From Actinomycetota bacterium (GTDB lineage Bacteria > Actinomycetota > Acidimicrobiia > Acidimicrobiales > Microtrichaceae): a stretch of DNA of 23,035 nt. This document shows, one piece after another, positions 7,264-15,538 of this stretch. The translations under genes and the position numbers were made by a program. The DNA lies in the NCBI GenBank assembly GCA_005777415.1, contig SXMI01000142.1, forward strand, positions 1 through 23,035. The letters run 5' to 3'. Numbering within the stretch: position 1 is the stretch's first letter; each line of letters starts with the position of its first letter. Under the pieces are notes generated by a model, which had not been told where the DNA came from, made no database searches, and worked only from the letters and a program-made list of their open reading frames with translations.

Positions 7264-7899
7264 ATGACCACGAACCGACCGGAACGACTCATCACCGACC
7301 ACCGGGACACCCGCTACGGCGAGGTGATCGCGGCGTTCGCCCGTGACGGCGGCTTCGCCGCCGAGGTCTACGGGACCCAGTTGCTCAACGATTGTCCGGC
7401 CGTACTCTGGGACGCTCTCGACCCATCGGCGATCGCCGAGGAGCTCGGGGCGCTGATGGTCAAGCTCAACGGTCCCCGCCACTGGACGCTCGACGGGCTG
7501 GGCACCAAGGTCGAGGTGGTCGAGCCGGTGCTGCGTGACTTCGGCGGGCTGATGACACGCCGGATCGCCGTCGTGGAGCTCGGCGACAACCCGCTTGTCG
7601 CCCCGTACACCGAGAACCACGTGAACCGGGGCGCCGTGTTCTTCTTCGACGCCGGCAAGCCGGTGTTCGAGCTCGTGGCGCCCGACGGCACGGCGTACGT
7701 GATGCAGTCGTACTGCATCGGCGTCGATCCGACCCTCGACCTGGACGCCCTGCCGGCGCTCGGCGAGCGCCTCTCGCCGCCAGCGGGCTGGACCTACCGG
7801 AGCCGCGTGCTCGACGAGGAGCTCGTCGTCGACACGAGCGACCACCTCGCCACCGTCCTGCAGGACGAGCTGGAGAACAGCTACACCCTGCCGTACTGA
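7264..7899 (+). CDS. Uncharacterised soluble protein, second gene of a possible pair
   Basis: 211 residues with no export signal. The sequence includes GPRHWTLDGLGTKVE, RIAVVELGDNPLVAPYTENHVNRGAVFFFDAGKPVFELVAP split by short loops, and a C-terminal AYVMQSYCIGVDPTLDLD, PPAGWTYRSRVLDEELVV and ENSYTLPY. The pattern suggests a beta-rich single domain that is conserved near the C-terminus, but I cannot name it. ATG 7264 has only a weak purine stretch (ACAGGA) upstream. The gene follows the 6464 gene by 62 bp, and no separate promoter is evident, so co-transcription is plausible. A ligand-binding or small-molecule enzyme role is possible but unsupported. Confidence 0.8.
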   Translation: MTTNRPERLITDHRDTRYGEVIAAFARDGGFAAEVYGTQLLNDCPAVLWDALDPSAIAEELGALMVKLNGPRHWTLDGLGTKVEVVEPVLRDFGGLMTRRIAVVELGDNPLVAPYTENHVNRGAVFFFDAGKPVFELVAPDGTAYVMQSYCIGVDPTLDLDALPALGERLSPPAGWTYRSRVLDEELVVDTSDHLATVLQDELENSYTLPY

Positions 7900-7941
7900 G
7901 AGTCTCGGTGGCCACGGGCCCACGGACGCGATCGTGAGCCC

Positions 7942-9054
7942 GTGGCGTCGGGCGATCGCAACCGTCAGGAGGTGTCGGACCCGGTGGAGGATGTGCGCAC
8001 GCGTGGTGGGGCGACGACCCGTCTGGCAACGGGCCGGCGATCAGGGCGCAGCGGCGTCCTGCGGGTCGCGCTGGCCGGCATGGTGTCGCTCTGCGTCCTC
8101 GGAGGGGCGGCCGATCCGCCCGGGGTGACACCGCTCGTCGACCGGGACCGGTTCCACGTCGGGAGCGTCACCAAGACCTTCACCGCTGCGCTGATCATGC
8201 AGTTGGACCAGGACGGCCTGCTGTCCCTGGACGACTCGATCAGCAACTGGGTCGAGTTCCCGAACGGCGATGCGATCACGGTCGAGATGCTGCTCGGCCA
8301 CACCAGCGGGCTCCCCGAGTACTACGAACTGCCGGGAGCCACCGACACGACCACTCCTGCGCAGGCGATCGACCTGGTCGCCGCCGCACCCGTGCTCGCC
8401 ACCGCGGGTTCGGAGTTCTCCTACGCCAACACCAACTACCTCCTGCTCGGGCAGATCGCCGAGCGGGTCACGGGCACCACGTGGGAACAGGAGGTGCAGC
8501 AGCGGTTCATCGAGCCGTTCGGTCTGACCGAGACCTCCGTCTGGACCGGCGAGGCGCAGGGGTCCACCGTCACGGGGTCGCGGATGGAGTGCGACTACCC
8601 CGGCGAGGCGCCGTGTGATCCGCCCCGGCCGCTCCCGCTCGTCCCGGTGGACGACAACGCCTTCTGGGCGAACTCGTGGGCGGCGGGTGCGCTCGTGTCG
8701 ACCCCCGCGGACCTGGCCCGCGGGATGCGGGCGCTCGTCATGGGCGAGGTCGTCGACCGGGACCACGTCGACCTGATGACGACCCCCACGGCAGAGTCGA
8801 TCGAGTCGTTCGCCGAGCTGCCGCCCGCCGGACCGCTCAGGCTTCTCGGCATGGGACTCGGCCTGGCCACCTACGAGATCGACGGACTCGGCACGGGCTA
8901 CGGGCACAACGGCCAGGTCCCAGGGTGCGTCTCCAACGTCGCCCATCTGCCCGACGCCTCCCTCACGGTGGCGGTCGCGTCGAACTTCGAGCAGGTCGAC
9001 AACCTGGAGCTGCTCGGCGAGGTGGCAGTCGCCGCGACGTCGGTCGGTTCCTGA
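7942..9054 (+). CDS. Beta-lactamase-fold serine hydrolase (class C / D-Ala-D-Ala carboxypeptidase type), unusual N-terminus
   Basis: The three active-site motifs of the family are present: SVTK (S75-K78), YAN (Y161-N163) and HNG (H322-G324). Framework segments DGLLSLDDSISNWV, LLGHTSGLPEYYEL and ANTNYLLLGQIAERVTGTTW are also present. Related enzymes hydrolyse D-Ala-D-Ala peptides, esters or lactams outside the membrane. Only GGAADPPGVTPLVDRDRF of the usual 50-60 residues before the SxxK motif is recognisable. The region before it is Arg-rich and lacks a convincing signal peptide, so the N-terminal helix and the export signal appear missing or replaced. GTG 7942 is the longest start. GTG 7984 is the alternative, with AGGAGG eleven bases upstream. 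The fold is certain; substrate, cell location and activity are not. Confidence 0.87.
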   Translation: MASGDRNRQEVSDPVEDVRTRGGATTRLATGRRSGRSGVLRVALAGMVSLCVLGGAADPPGVTPLVDRDRFHVGSVTKTFTAALIMQLDQDGLLSLDDSISNWVEFPNGDAITVEMLLGHTSGLPEYYELPGATDTTTPAQAIDLVAAAPVLATAGSEFSYANTNYLLLGQIAERVTGTTWEQEVQQRFIEPFGLTETSVWTGEAQGSTVTGSRMECDYPGEAPCDPPRPLPLVPVDDNAFWANSWAAGALVSTPADLARGMRALVMGEVVDRDHVDLMTTPTAESIESFAELPPAGPLRLLGMGLGLATYEIDGLGTGYGHNGQVPGCVSNVAHLPDASLTVAVASNFEQVDNLELLGEVAVAATSVGS

Positions 9055-9154
9055 CCGAACCATCGGTGCGCGGCCGCGAATCGCCGAACCACCGCTACAG
9101 AACCACGTTCGAGTCTGGCCACCGAACAACCGGACGCTGCGACCTGCCGATGAC

Positions 9155-9967
9155 TCAGGAGTGGTCCCAGAGCATGCCGCCAGTGCCGTCGACATCCAGG
9201 AGTCGCTGCTCCGGGGACTCCTTCTCAATGTGTCCGATCAACCCCTGGTAGACGCCGTAGCCGACGAGCTCACGCAGGCGTGGCTCGAACGTCGCCACGA
9301 GCGCCGGGGCCAGGCCGAGCTGTTGGTTCTCCTGTTGGCGAACCCAACCGGCGCAGTAGTTCATGGCGATCCCGACACGATCGGTGTCGGTCGTGTTGGC
9401 GCCACCTCCGTGCCAGAGGCTCCCGTGCCAGACCAGCACGTCACCACGTTCCATCAGGGCGGGGACGGTGTCGTAGTCACCACCGAAGGTCGGCTTGCCC
9501 TGCGTGTGCGAGCCCGGCACAACCCTGGTGGCCCCGTTGGCGTCGGTGAACGGGGTGAGCGCCCACATGGTGTTGCACACCACCGGCGGGTGCGGCGGGG
9601 TCAGCGGGAACAGCTGGTCGTCGGCGTGGATCGGCTGTGCGGTCTCGCCCGGCTGGATCCGGACGGAACTCAGGCTCGACACCAGACAGCCCGGGTCCAG
9701 AACGCCCTCGACGACGGGAAGCACACGCGGATGCACCGGGATCCGCTCCCACAGCTCGCCGTGCCGCAGCAGGTTGTACACGCGCAGCGTCGAGCGTCCC
9801 TCGAACCCGTTGTCGGCCGGCCGGGTACCGAGCTCGGCCTCGACTCGAGCGAGGTCGTCGAGCAGCTCGTCGCAGGCATCGGCATCGAGCACGCCCCGGA
9901 CGACGGTGTGGCCGCGTTCGGCGATATCGGCCAGGCGACTCGGCAACTCGTCGTCGTGGACCGTCAC
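9155..9967 (-). CDS. Phytanoyl-CoA dioxygenase (PhyH)-family Fe(II)/2-oxoglutarate oxygenase
   Basis: 270 residues, typical for the family. The iron triad is visible as HAD (H114, D116) and a distal His in WHGSLWHGGG (H186, less likely H181). R197 in DRVGIAMNY would bind 2-oxoglutarate. NTMWALTPFTDANGATRVVPGSH is the hallmark central segment. These enzymes hydroxylate or otherwise oxidise small molecules in the cytosol, and the substrate cannot be read from sequence. GTG 9967 has AGGAG six bases upstream. The gene is divergent from the xylanase gene across 138 bp, and that shared region carries CTAG-centred -10 candidates for both directions. No pathway partner lies next to it. Confidence 0.93.
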   Translation of the reverse strand: MTVHDDELPSRLADIAERGHTVVRGVLDADACDELLDDLARVEAELGTRPADNGFEGRSTLRVYNLLRHGELWERIPVHPRVLPVVEGVLDPGCLVSSLSSVRIQPGETAQPIHADDQLFPLTPPHPPVVCNTMWALTPFTDANGATRVVPGSHTQGKPTFGGDYDTVPALMERGDVLVWHGSLWHGGGANTTDTDRVGIAMNYCAGWVRQQENQQLGLAPALVATFEPRLRELVGYGVYQGLIGHIEKESPEQRLLDVDGTGGMLWDHS

Positions 9968-10030
9968 GTCGTGCTCCTGTCAGTTCACCATCACGCTCGA
10001 TCGCATGGGCGGTCGACCTCGCCCAACGTC

Positions 10031-10036
10031 TAGCGT
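10031..10036 (+). promoter_or_regulatory. -10 hexamer TAGCGT for the GH10 gene
   Basis: TAGCGT fits TANNNT and sits 69 bp before ATG 10106. It would give a leader of about 63 nt that includes the 9-bp hairpin at 10049-10075. The overlapping CTAG could also serve a minus-strand promoter for the divergent oxygenase gene. Confidence 0.4.
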
Positions 10037-10048
10037 GTCAGGCGGCGT

Positions 10049-10075
10049 GGGTTCCTGTCGGGAGGGCAGGAACCC
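10049..10075 (+). promoter_or_regulatory. Strong stem-loop in the GH10 mRNA leader
   Basis: GGGTTCCTG and CAGGAACCC form a perfect 9-bp stem around a 9-nt loop (TCGGGAGGG). The loop contains a GGGAGG that copies the true Shine-Dalgarno (10092-10097). The hairpin lies 30 bp before the start codon and has no T-run, so it is more likely a leader structure or a dyad operator than a terminator. Confidence 0.5.
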
Positions 10076-10105
10076 GGCGGGGCGGCGAGCTGGGAGGCCT
10101 GAGCC

Positions 10106-11284
10106 ATGGGGCGGTTGGGTGGTTGCGTGAACACCGGGTCGGCGAGGAGCCGTCTGGTGTCGTGGGTCGTCGGTGTCTCGGTGATCTCGATGCTGTTCGC
10201 CACGGGCGCAACGGCCTGTGTCGCACTTCCGGCGCCAGCGCCACCCCAGCCGCCGGACTGCACTGATCCCGTCTGCCCCTTGGCCGCCGCCGCCCGCGGC
10301 CGCGGGATCCGGGTCGGAGCCGCGGTCGAGGCCGACGACCTCATCAGCAATCCTGCGGTCGCAGACGCCGTCCGGCGGCACTTCACCTCGGTCACCACCG
10401 AGAACGCGCTGAAGCTGTCGGTTGTCCGGCCGTCACCCACGCTCTGGAACTGGGGGCCGGCCGACACCGTCGTCGCGTTCGCCGAGACCAACGATCTCGA
10501 GGTGCGGGGTCACACCCTGGCGTGGGTGAACGAATCCGGCAGCCAGAACGGCCTCCCGGCGTGGATGCGAGATCTCAACGACCCGAGCGAGTTCCGAACG
10601 GCCATCCTCGACAGCGTGAGCGCAGTCGTGGGCCGGTATCAGGGGCGCGTCGATCGCTGGGATGTGGTCAACGAGCTGTTCGAGTACCCGGTCGGCGTGC
10701 AGGCGCCATCAGCGTTCGACCGTCTCGGACCGGACTACGTCGCCGAACTGTTCGAGGTCGCCCACGCAGCCGACCCCGGTGCCGAACTGTGGCTGAACGA
10801 GGTGTTCACCGAAGTGTTTCCCGCCAAGGGTGATGCGCTCGTGGCCCTCGTCTCCTCACTCCGGGACCGCGGGGTGCCCATCCACGGCGTCGGACTGCAG
10901 ACTCACCTGACCCTGTCACCAGCGGCTCCGAACCCGGGTTCGGTGAGCGGTCTGGTCGCCCGTCTCCGGGCTCTCGGGGTCGAGGTGGCGATCACCGAGT
11001 TCGACGTTCCGCTCGGACCGCTCCGAACCGAGCAGCAGCAGGTGGACATCTACCGGCAGGTCACCGCCGAGTGCCTGTCGGCTGGTTGCACCGAGATCAC
11101 CGTGTGGGGGGTCGGGGATGCCTTCACCACATTGGACACAGCGGGTCAACGGCAGAACAACCCGCTGCTGGCGGCGTTCTTCTCCCTCCCGTCCACCCCG
11201 CTGCTCCTCGATGTGAACCTGAGGCCCAAGGCGGCCTACGCCGCTGTGGTGGCTGCGCTCCAGCGCACCCCGACCCCCGGCTGA
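10106..11284 (+). CDS. Secreted GH10 endo-1,4-beta-xylanase-like glycosidase
   Basis: 392 residues: an N-terminal export signal (hydrophobic 18-38), a Pro-rich spacer (41-52), then one GH10 domain (66-388). Catalytic Glu190 lies in WDVVNE (acid/base) and Glu298 in AITEFDV (nucleophile). Other conserved active-site residues are E99/N100/K103 in TENALK, H136 and W140 in HTLAW, Q265 and H267 in GLQTHL, and W334 in VWGVGD. Departures are V141 where GH10 enzymes usually have His after the HTLxW Trp, and loss of the later SW Trp (GDAFTT). The enzyme would cut xylan or a related beta-1,4 glycan outside the cell. GGGAGG lies eight bases before ATG 10106. A beta-helix lipoprotein gene follows after 116 bp and may act on similar material. 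Confidence 0.93.
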   Translation: MGRLGGCVNTGSARSRLVSWVVGVSVISMLFATGATACVALPAPAPPQPPDCTDPVCPLAAAARGRGIRVGAAVEADDLISNPAVADAVRRHFTSVTTENALKLSVVRPSPTLWNWGPADTVVAFAETNDLEVRGHTLAWVNESGSQNGLPAWMRDLNDPSEFRTAILDSVSAVVGRYQGRVDRWDVVNELFEYPVGVQAPSAFDRLGPDYVAELFEVAHAADPGAELWLNEVFTEVFPAKGDALVALVSSLRDRGVPIHGVGLQTHLTLSPAAPNPGSVSGLVARLRALGVEVAITEFDVPLGPLRTEQQQVDIYRQVTAECLSAGCTEITVWGVGDAFTTLDTAGQRQNNPLLAAFFSLPSTPLLLDVNLRPKAAYAAVVAALQRTPTPG

Positions 11285-11287
11285 CTC

Positions 11288-11375
11288 GACCTTCGGATCC
11301 GGTCCCCGGATTCCGGAGACGACCCTGAAGGTCGCCGGTTCCGCTACGACTCGAGAACCTCGCGCTGAAGTTCTC
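11288..11375 (+). terminator. Inverted repeats after the GH10 gene
   Basis: GACCTTC (about 11288) is complementary to GAAGGTC (about 11327), and GAGAAC (11353-11358) is complementary to GTTCTC (11370-11375). The long loops and the absence of T-runs make this only a possible terminator or leader structure for the next gene. Confidence 0.25.
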
Positions 11376-11400
11376 GGCGGCGCGTGCCGAAGGCGTGTCG

Positions 11401-12999
11401 GTGAGCAGCACGATCACCTCCCAGTCGACCTGCGGCGTGCGTCGCGCCATGACGGGAGCGGTCGTCGCCGTGGCGGCCCTCGTCACTGCGGCCTGCCTCC
11501 CGTCGACCCCGTCCCCGCCGACGCGACCCGCACCGATCCCGACCACGACGGTCGCCCCGCCCCCGACCGTTCCACCGACGCCGTCACCGGGCGGGACGTC
11601 GCCCCGCTTCGCCGTGACCACGGCTCCGCTGGGTGAGCTGTGGGTCGATCCGGTGGGCGGGTCGGACGCGGCCACCGGTGCGTCCCGCACCACCGCGTTG
11701 CGCACCCTCGCCGAGGCGTGGCGCAGGATCCCCGCGTCGCAGGCCCTGACGAACGGCGTCCGTGTCCAGATCACCACCGGCGAACTGGCCGAGTCGGCGA
11801 TCCCGAACTACTTGGAGCACCGGTGGGGCACGGCGTCGGCGCCGGTCGTGTTCAACTCGGTCGACGGTCCGGGACGAGCCCGACTGCTCGGTGACCTCAA
11901 CGTGTTCGACGTGCGCCACCTGTACCTGACCGGACTCACGATCGACTCCCCCGGCGACTCGTTCCACTGTGAGCGCTGCGACCACCTGCTGCTCCGACAG
12001 GTCACCATGGACTCCAACGGCGGGTGGGAGACGGTGAAGGTCAACCAGTCGTCGAACGTGTTCATCGAGGACTCGGTCCTGACGGGCGCCGGCGACAACG
12101 TCGTCGACTTCGTGGCGGTCCACACCGGGCACATCGTCGGCAGCGTGATCTCCGATGCCGGCGACTGGTGCGCCTACGTGAAGGGCGGCAGCTCCCGGAT
12201 CGTCGTCGACGGCAACGAGATCCACGACTGCGGCAACGGTGGCTTCGTCGCCGGGCAGGGCACCGGTTTCGAGTTCATGACCGCACCCTGGCTGCGTCAC
12301 GAGGCCTACGACGTCGTGGTCACGAACAACATCGTCCACCGCACCGCCGGCGCCTCACTCGGCGTGAACGGCGCCGCCGGCGTCCTCGTCGCGCACAACA
12401 CCGCCTACCGGACCGGGTCGCGGAGCCATGCGCTCGAGGTGTACCTGGGTGCGCGCTCCTGCGACGGCGACACCGCCGGATGCGCGGCCAACCGGTCACT
12501 CGGCGGGTGGGGCGGCCCAGGACTGGACGGCCAGTGGATCCCCAACGACACGGTGTCGTTCATCAACAACCTGGTCGTGAACCCGCTCGGGTCGGCCAGC
12601 CCCTGGGGGCAGGTGGCGGTGCAGGGTGCGGCTGATGCGCCGTCCGGCAGCGGTGTGCCGGCGGGTCGGAACGCCGACGACGGCCTGCGGATCACCGGCA
12701 ACGTGTTCGCCAACGGCGGCAACTCCATGTCCGTGGTCGACGGCCCGGGATGCAACCGGCCGACCTGCAACGACACGCTCCTCCGGGCGACCAACCGGCT
12801 CACCGGACCGGACAGCCTGTTGGTGGCCCCCGAGTCGGGCGACTGGCGGCCGATCGGAGGGGCGGTGTCCGGCGGGGTGACGATCGCGTTCACCTGGCCC
12901 GAGCGGGAACCGGGGACGGGCACCTGGACGCCGCCGTCGACGTGGACCACGACCCGGACCGGCGCAGCACGGACCGGTGACCGCCCCGGGGCCCTGTAG
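11401..12999 (+). CDS. Right-handed parallel beta-helix lipoprotein (pectate-lyase-like fold)
   Basis: Signal peptide with an Arg pair and lipobox VTAAC (C32 from this start), followed by a Pro/Thr-rich spacer to about residue 70. GELWVDPVGGSDAATGASRTTALRTL is the usual opening of such beta-helices, and a ladder of imperfect coils follows (VFDVRHLYLTGLTID, NVFIEDSVLTGAGDNVVD, VVVTNNIVHRTAGASLG, LRITGNVFANGGNSMSV). Proteins of this fold are polysaccharide lyases, epimerases or binding proteins; no lyase catalytic set is certain here. Six Cys after residue 180 could form disulfides, fitting an exposed protein. GTG 11401 is preferred over GTG 11395 because GAAGG sits seven bases before it. The gene follows the GH10 gene in the same direction, which suggests a shared substrate. 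Confidence 0.85.
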   Translation: MSSTITSQSTCGVRRAMTGAVVAVAALVTAACLPSTPSPPTRPAPIPTTTVAPPPTVPPTPSPGGTSPRFAVTTAPLGELWVDPVGGSDAATGASRTTALRTLAEAWRRIPASQALTNGVRVQITTGELAESAIPNYLEHRWGTASAPVVFNSVDGPGRARLLGDLNVFDVRHLYLTGLTIDSPGDSFHCERCDHLLLRQVTMDSNGGWETVKVNQSSNVFIEDSVLTGAGDNVVDFVAVHTGHIVGSVISDAGDWCAYVKGGSSRIVVDGNEIHDCGNGGFVAGQGTGFEFMTAPWLRHEAYDVVVTNNIVHRTAGASLGVNGAAGVLVAHNTAYRTGSRSHALEVYLGARSCDGDTAGCAANRSLGGWGGPGLDGQWIPNDTVSFINNLVVNPLGSASPWGQVAVQGAADAPSGSGVPAGRNADDGLRITGNVFANGGNSMSVVDGPGCNRPTCNDTLLRATNRLTGPDSLLVAPESGDWRPIGGAVSGGVTIAFTWPEREPGTGTWTPPSTWTTTRTGAARTGDRPGAL

Positions 13000-13031
13000 C
13001 GGCCGGAGGGGGTCGGTCGGAGGTTCACTCG

Positions 13032-15275
13032 TCAGGGGCGCCGAGCGCTGCACACCATCCGGACGGTGGACCGGACCACAGCGTCCCGGTGGGCTCCGGC
13101 CACCGTGGGTTCCAGCAGGTGGTGCACGGGATCGACCAGGGTCAACGTGCCGCCACGGAACAGCGCGGCCTCGGTCGGATCCACCTCGACCGTCCGACCC
13201 GCCAACGGGGTCAGGTCGCCGCAACCGTGCAGGCCGATCACGGTCGAGGCGGTGATCAGGTCACCGGGAAGGTTGACCGACGACAGCGTCGGATAGCCCA
13301 ACACGGTGAGCAGACCCGGGCGTCGGGCACACCACAGGGCTCCCCGATCGAGTCGACGGACGTCGTCCCACAGTACGTCGCACCCTGCCTCGGCCAGGTC
13401 GGTCACGGCGTGATCCACCGCAACGGCGTCCTCCGGCAGGATGACGGCCCGCCGGTCGAGCCGGGTCGGATCGACGACCGGACCGACCGGTGGGGGGTCC
13501 CGAGGCACCGACGATGCGATCATGACGCGGATCGACGCCCTGGTCTGGCCGGCGATCCCGACCTCGACCATGCCGCTGAGCCGATCGGCGACGTCCTGTC
13601 GTCCCGACCGCCGACAGGCATCCCGCAGTTCCACGATGCGGTCCTCGTCCACCGCGTCCATGACCCTCCCGGCGCTGAGCCCGTCCCGGCCATCGAGCAG
13701 CAGCGCCAGGATCAGGGCCGGCAGGTAGGTGCTGGGGAGGGCCTCCCACCAGTCGTCCCGGCCGCCGGGCATGAGCGCCAGCCACCGCTGCGCCACACGC
13801 TGCGCCTCCTGTTCGACATCACCCGAACGTCGGAGGTGCGGCAGGGACGCCCGGACGGCGAACGGCGACCGGGCCGCCGATGAGTTCAGGAGCACAGGAC
13901 TCGAGCCGCGGCTCGTGGCCAGAGCCGCCAGGTGGGGACCGGAGGTCGGGTGCCCCACGATCCGGACCGTCGGACGCTGGTCAGCGCCGAGCTCGATCGC
14001 GTCCATGAAGGATCGACGGTGCGGCTCGTCACCGACCACGATGACCAGACCCGTGGCCGGCAGCTCGCCGTGATCGTTCACCCCCAGGATGGGACCCCGG
14101 GCGCCGATCTCGGCCAGGTCACTTCCGGCGGCGAACCACAGGTCCATGCCGGTGACGTCCCGGCCGGGGACGGCACCGTCGGACGAGCGGACCGCCAGGG
14201 CGACCGAGGCCGAGGCCAGGAGCTCGATCGGATCCCTGACTCGCGTCCGGATGGACGCCGGCACGTCACCGGCGGCGCCGTCGAGGAGTTCGACCGCCAT
14301 CTCGCACCAGGGTGCCGCCGCCCCCACCCGCCCGTCGAAGAGCGCCAGCGCGGTCGCCACGGCGTCCTGCACCACGTCCCGTTCGGCCGGACTCAGGCTC
14401 TGCCAGGTGTCGGCGATCGGGTGGTGCGGGGCATCGGGGACCCGGAGCTGCTCGGCCAGCCACTGTCGTTCGAGACCGGGCGCAGGCGCATCGCTCGACC
14501 GCATCGCAGGCAGACCTGCTTCGATCCGACGGCCGTGGGACCGAACGGTGCACGTGTCGACGTCGGGAAGGAGATCAGCGAGCAGGTCCGATCCGTTCGC
14601 CACGCGGGCGACCGCCCGTTCGAGGTTCCCGAACCTCGGGCCCCAGCAGAGCGGCGGATCGGTCAGGTCGTCGAGATCCTCCCGCAGGAACCCGTCGACC
14701 GGCGCCAGCTCGTCGATGGCGACCACCGGTTCCTCGACCCGGGCCGCCCCGCCGGCACCCGCATCACCGTCGGTCTCACCATCGACCGCGTCATCGAGCT
14801 CGTCATCGAGCTCGTCATCGAGCTCGTCATCGAGCTCGTCCGGATCGTGATGGTCGACCGGGTCCGTCCATGCCGGCCGACGCGAGCGACGGCGACGGGC
14901 ACGCAGCACGGCCCGGCGCTGGACCCGCTGATCCGCCTCACGGGTGAGCTCACCGATCCGCTCGACGATCGCCTCCGACCGGGCGGGAACGGCGTGGTCG
15001 GCCAGCGACTCGCGGTCACCGAATGTCCCTCTGGAGCAGCGGATGCACACGCTGACCAGTCCCGGCTCGACTGCCTCGACCACCGCTTGGTGCCAGCCTC
15101 CCGGCCGACCCACGACGAGGGACTCCACCCGGCGCCCCAGGAGGGCCAGGTCCAGCCGATCCAACAGGTTCTCATCGACGACCGACCCGTCGTCGGCCAC
15201 GACCGTCAGGATCCTGGAGTCGGGTCGGAGTCGGGTCGCGATCGCCTTCACGACCTGCTTCGGGATGACGGCCAC
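13032..15275 (-). CDS. Large uncharacterised protein with Arg-rich then acidic DDEL-repeat region
   Basis: 747 residues from GTG 15275, with AGGGGG about 9-13 bases upstream. The frame extends further (to 15422), but those residues look like non-coding shadow. An N-terminal domain (1-125: AVIPKQVVKAIATRLRPDSRILTVVADDG, VSVCIRCSRGTFGDRESLADHAV) is followed by an Arg cluster (about 127-139) and a DDEL tetrapeptide repeat (about 146-162). A long alpha/beta region comes next (WQSLSPAERDVVQDAVATAL, TGLVIVVGDEPHRRSFMDAIELGAD, STYLPALILALLLDGRDGLSAG). The C-terminal part (about 590-747) contains two TVIGLHGCGDLTPLAG/LTVLGYPTLSS-like stretches. There are no signal peptide or transmembrane helices that I trust, and I recognise no family. 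It is transcribed alone, divergent from the crotonase gene. Confidence 0.8.
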   Translation of the reverse strand: MAVIPKQVVKAIATRLRPDSRILTVVADDGSVVDENLLDRLDLALLGRRVESLVVGRPGGWHQAVVEAVEPGLVSVCIRCSRGTFGDRESLADHAVPARSEAIVERIGELTREADQRVQRRAVLRARRRRSRRPAWTDPVDHHDPDELDDELDDELDDELDDAVDGETDGDAGAGGAARVEEPVVAIDELAPVDGFLREDLDDLTDPPLCWGPRFGNLERAVARVANGSDLLADLLPDVDTCTVRSHGRRIEAGLPAMRSSDAPAPGLERQWLAEQLRVPDAPHHPIADTWQSLSPAERDVVQDAVATALALFDGRVGAAAPWCEMAVELLDGAAGDVPASIRTRVRDPIELLASASVALAVRSSDGAVPGRDVTGMDLWFAAGSDLAEIGARGPILGVNDHGELPATGLVIVVGDEPHRRSFMDAIELGADQRPTVRIVGHPTSGPHLAALATSRGSSPVLLNSSAARSPFAVRASLPHLRRSGDVEQEAQRVAQRWLALMPGGRDDWWEALPSTYLPALILALLLDGRDGLSAGRVMDAVDEDRIVELRDACRRSGRQDVADRLSGMVEVGIAGQTRASIRVMIASSVPRDPPPVGPVVDPTRLDRRAVILPEDAVAVDHAVTDLAEAGCDVLWDDVRRLDRGALWCARRPGLLTVLGYPTLSSVNLPGDLITASTVIGLHGCGDLTPLAGRTVEVDPTEAALFRGGTLTLVDPVHHLLEPTVAGAHRDAVVRSTVRMVCSARRP
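14791..14840. repeat. 12-bp tandem repeat, about 4 copies, inside the 747-residue gene
   Basis: The unit CATCGAGCTCGT, perfectly repeated at DNA level, encodes DDEL tetrapeptides on the minus strand. The period is a multiple of three, so copy-number change would only lengthen or shorten the acidic linker. Exact DNA identity suggests recent expansion. Confidence 0.9.
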
Positions 15276-15359
15276 GCTGCTGCCCCCTCGTCGTACCTGT
15301 GCTGCGCTCGGTCCAGAGTGTGCGCGCGGATTCGAGCACGTTGCTCGTCGGATCGGCCT

Positions 15360-15374
15360 GATTTCAGAGAAATC
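15360..15374. promoter_or_regulatory. Dyad GATTTC-AGA-GAAATC in divergent promoter region
   Basis: A perfect 6-bp dyad with a 3-bp centre. It is unusually AT-rich for this window and lies 85 bp upstream of GTG 15275. A second dyad, GCGCGC-GCA-GCGCGC (15395-15409), lies next to it. Their position between divergent genes fits an operator, but no regulator is identified. Confidence 0.35.
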
Positions 15375-15475
15375 CGGTCGAGGTGCACCCAGATGCGCGC
15401 GCAGCGCGCCACTCTCCCCCACGCTCCGTCACCTACGGCCACACCAGGACCTGAACGGGCGCATCTGCTCCACTC

Positions 15476-15506
15476 CCCCAGCACCCCGATTCCCCAGCAC
15501 CCCGAT
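15476..15506 (+). repeat. 15-bp direct repeat (CCCCAGCACCCCGAT) upstream of the crotonase gene
   Basis: Two exact copies separated by one T, 33 bp before ATG 15539. The 16-bp period is close to one and a half helical turns. It could be a tandem regulator-binding site or the trace of a small duplication. Confidence 0.6.
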
Positions 15507-15538
15507 GGACGACCGGCGACCACCTGCGAGACTGCGGC

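Noticed and set aside
15276..15422. N-terminal extension of the 747-residue protein
   Set aside because: The extra codons cross dyads and AT-rich promoter-like sequence and show no protein-like pattern. GTG 15275 directly precedes a sensible N-terminus.
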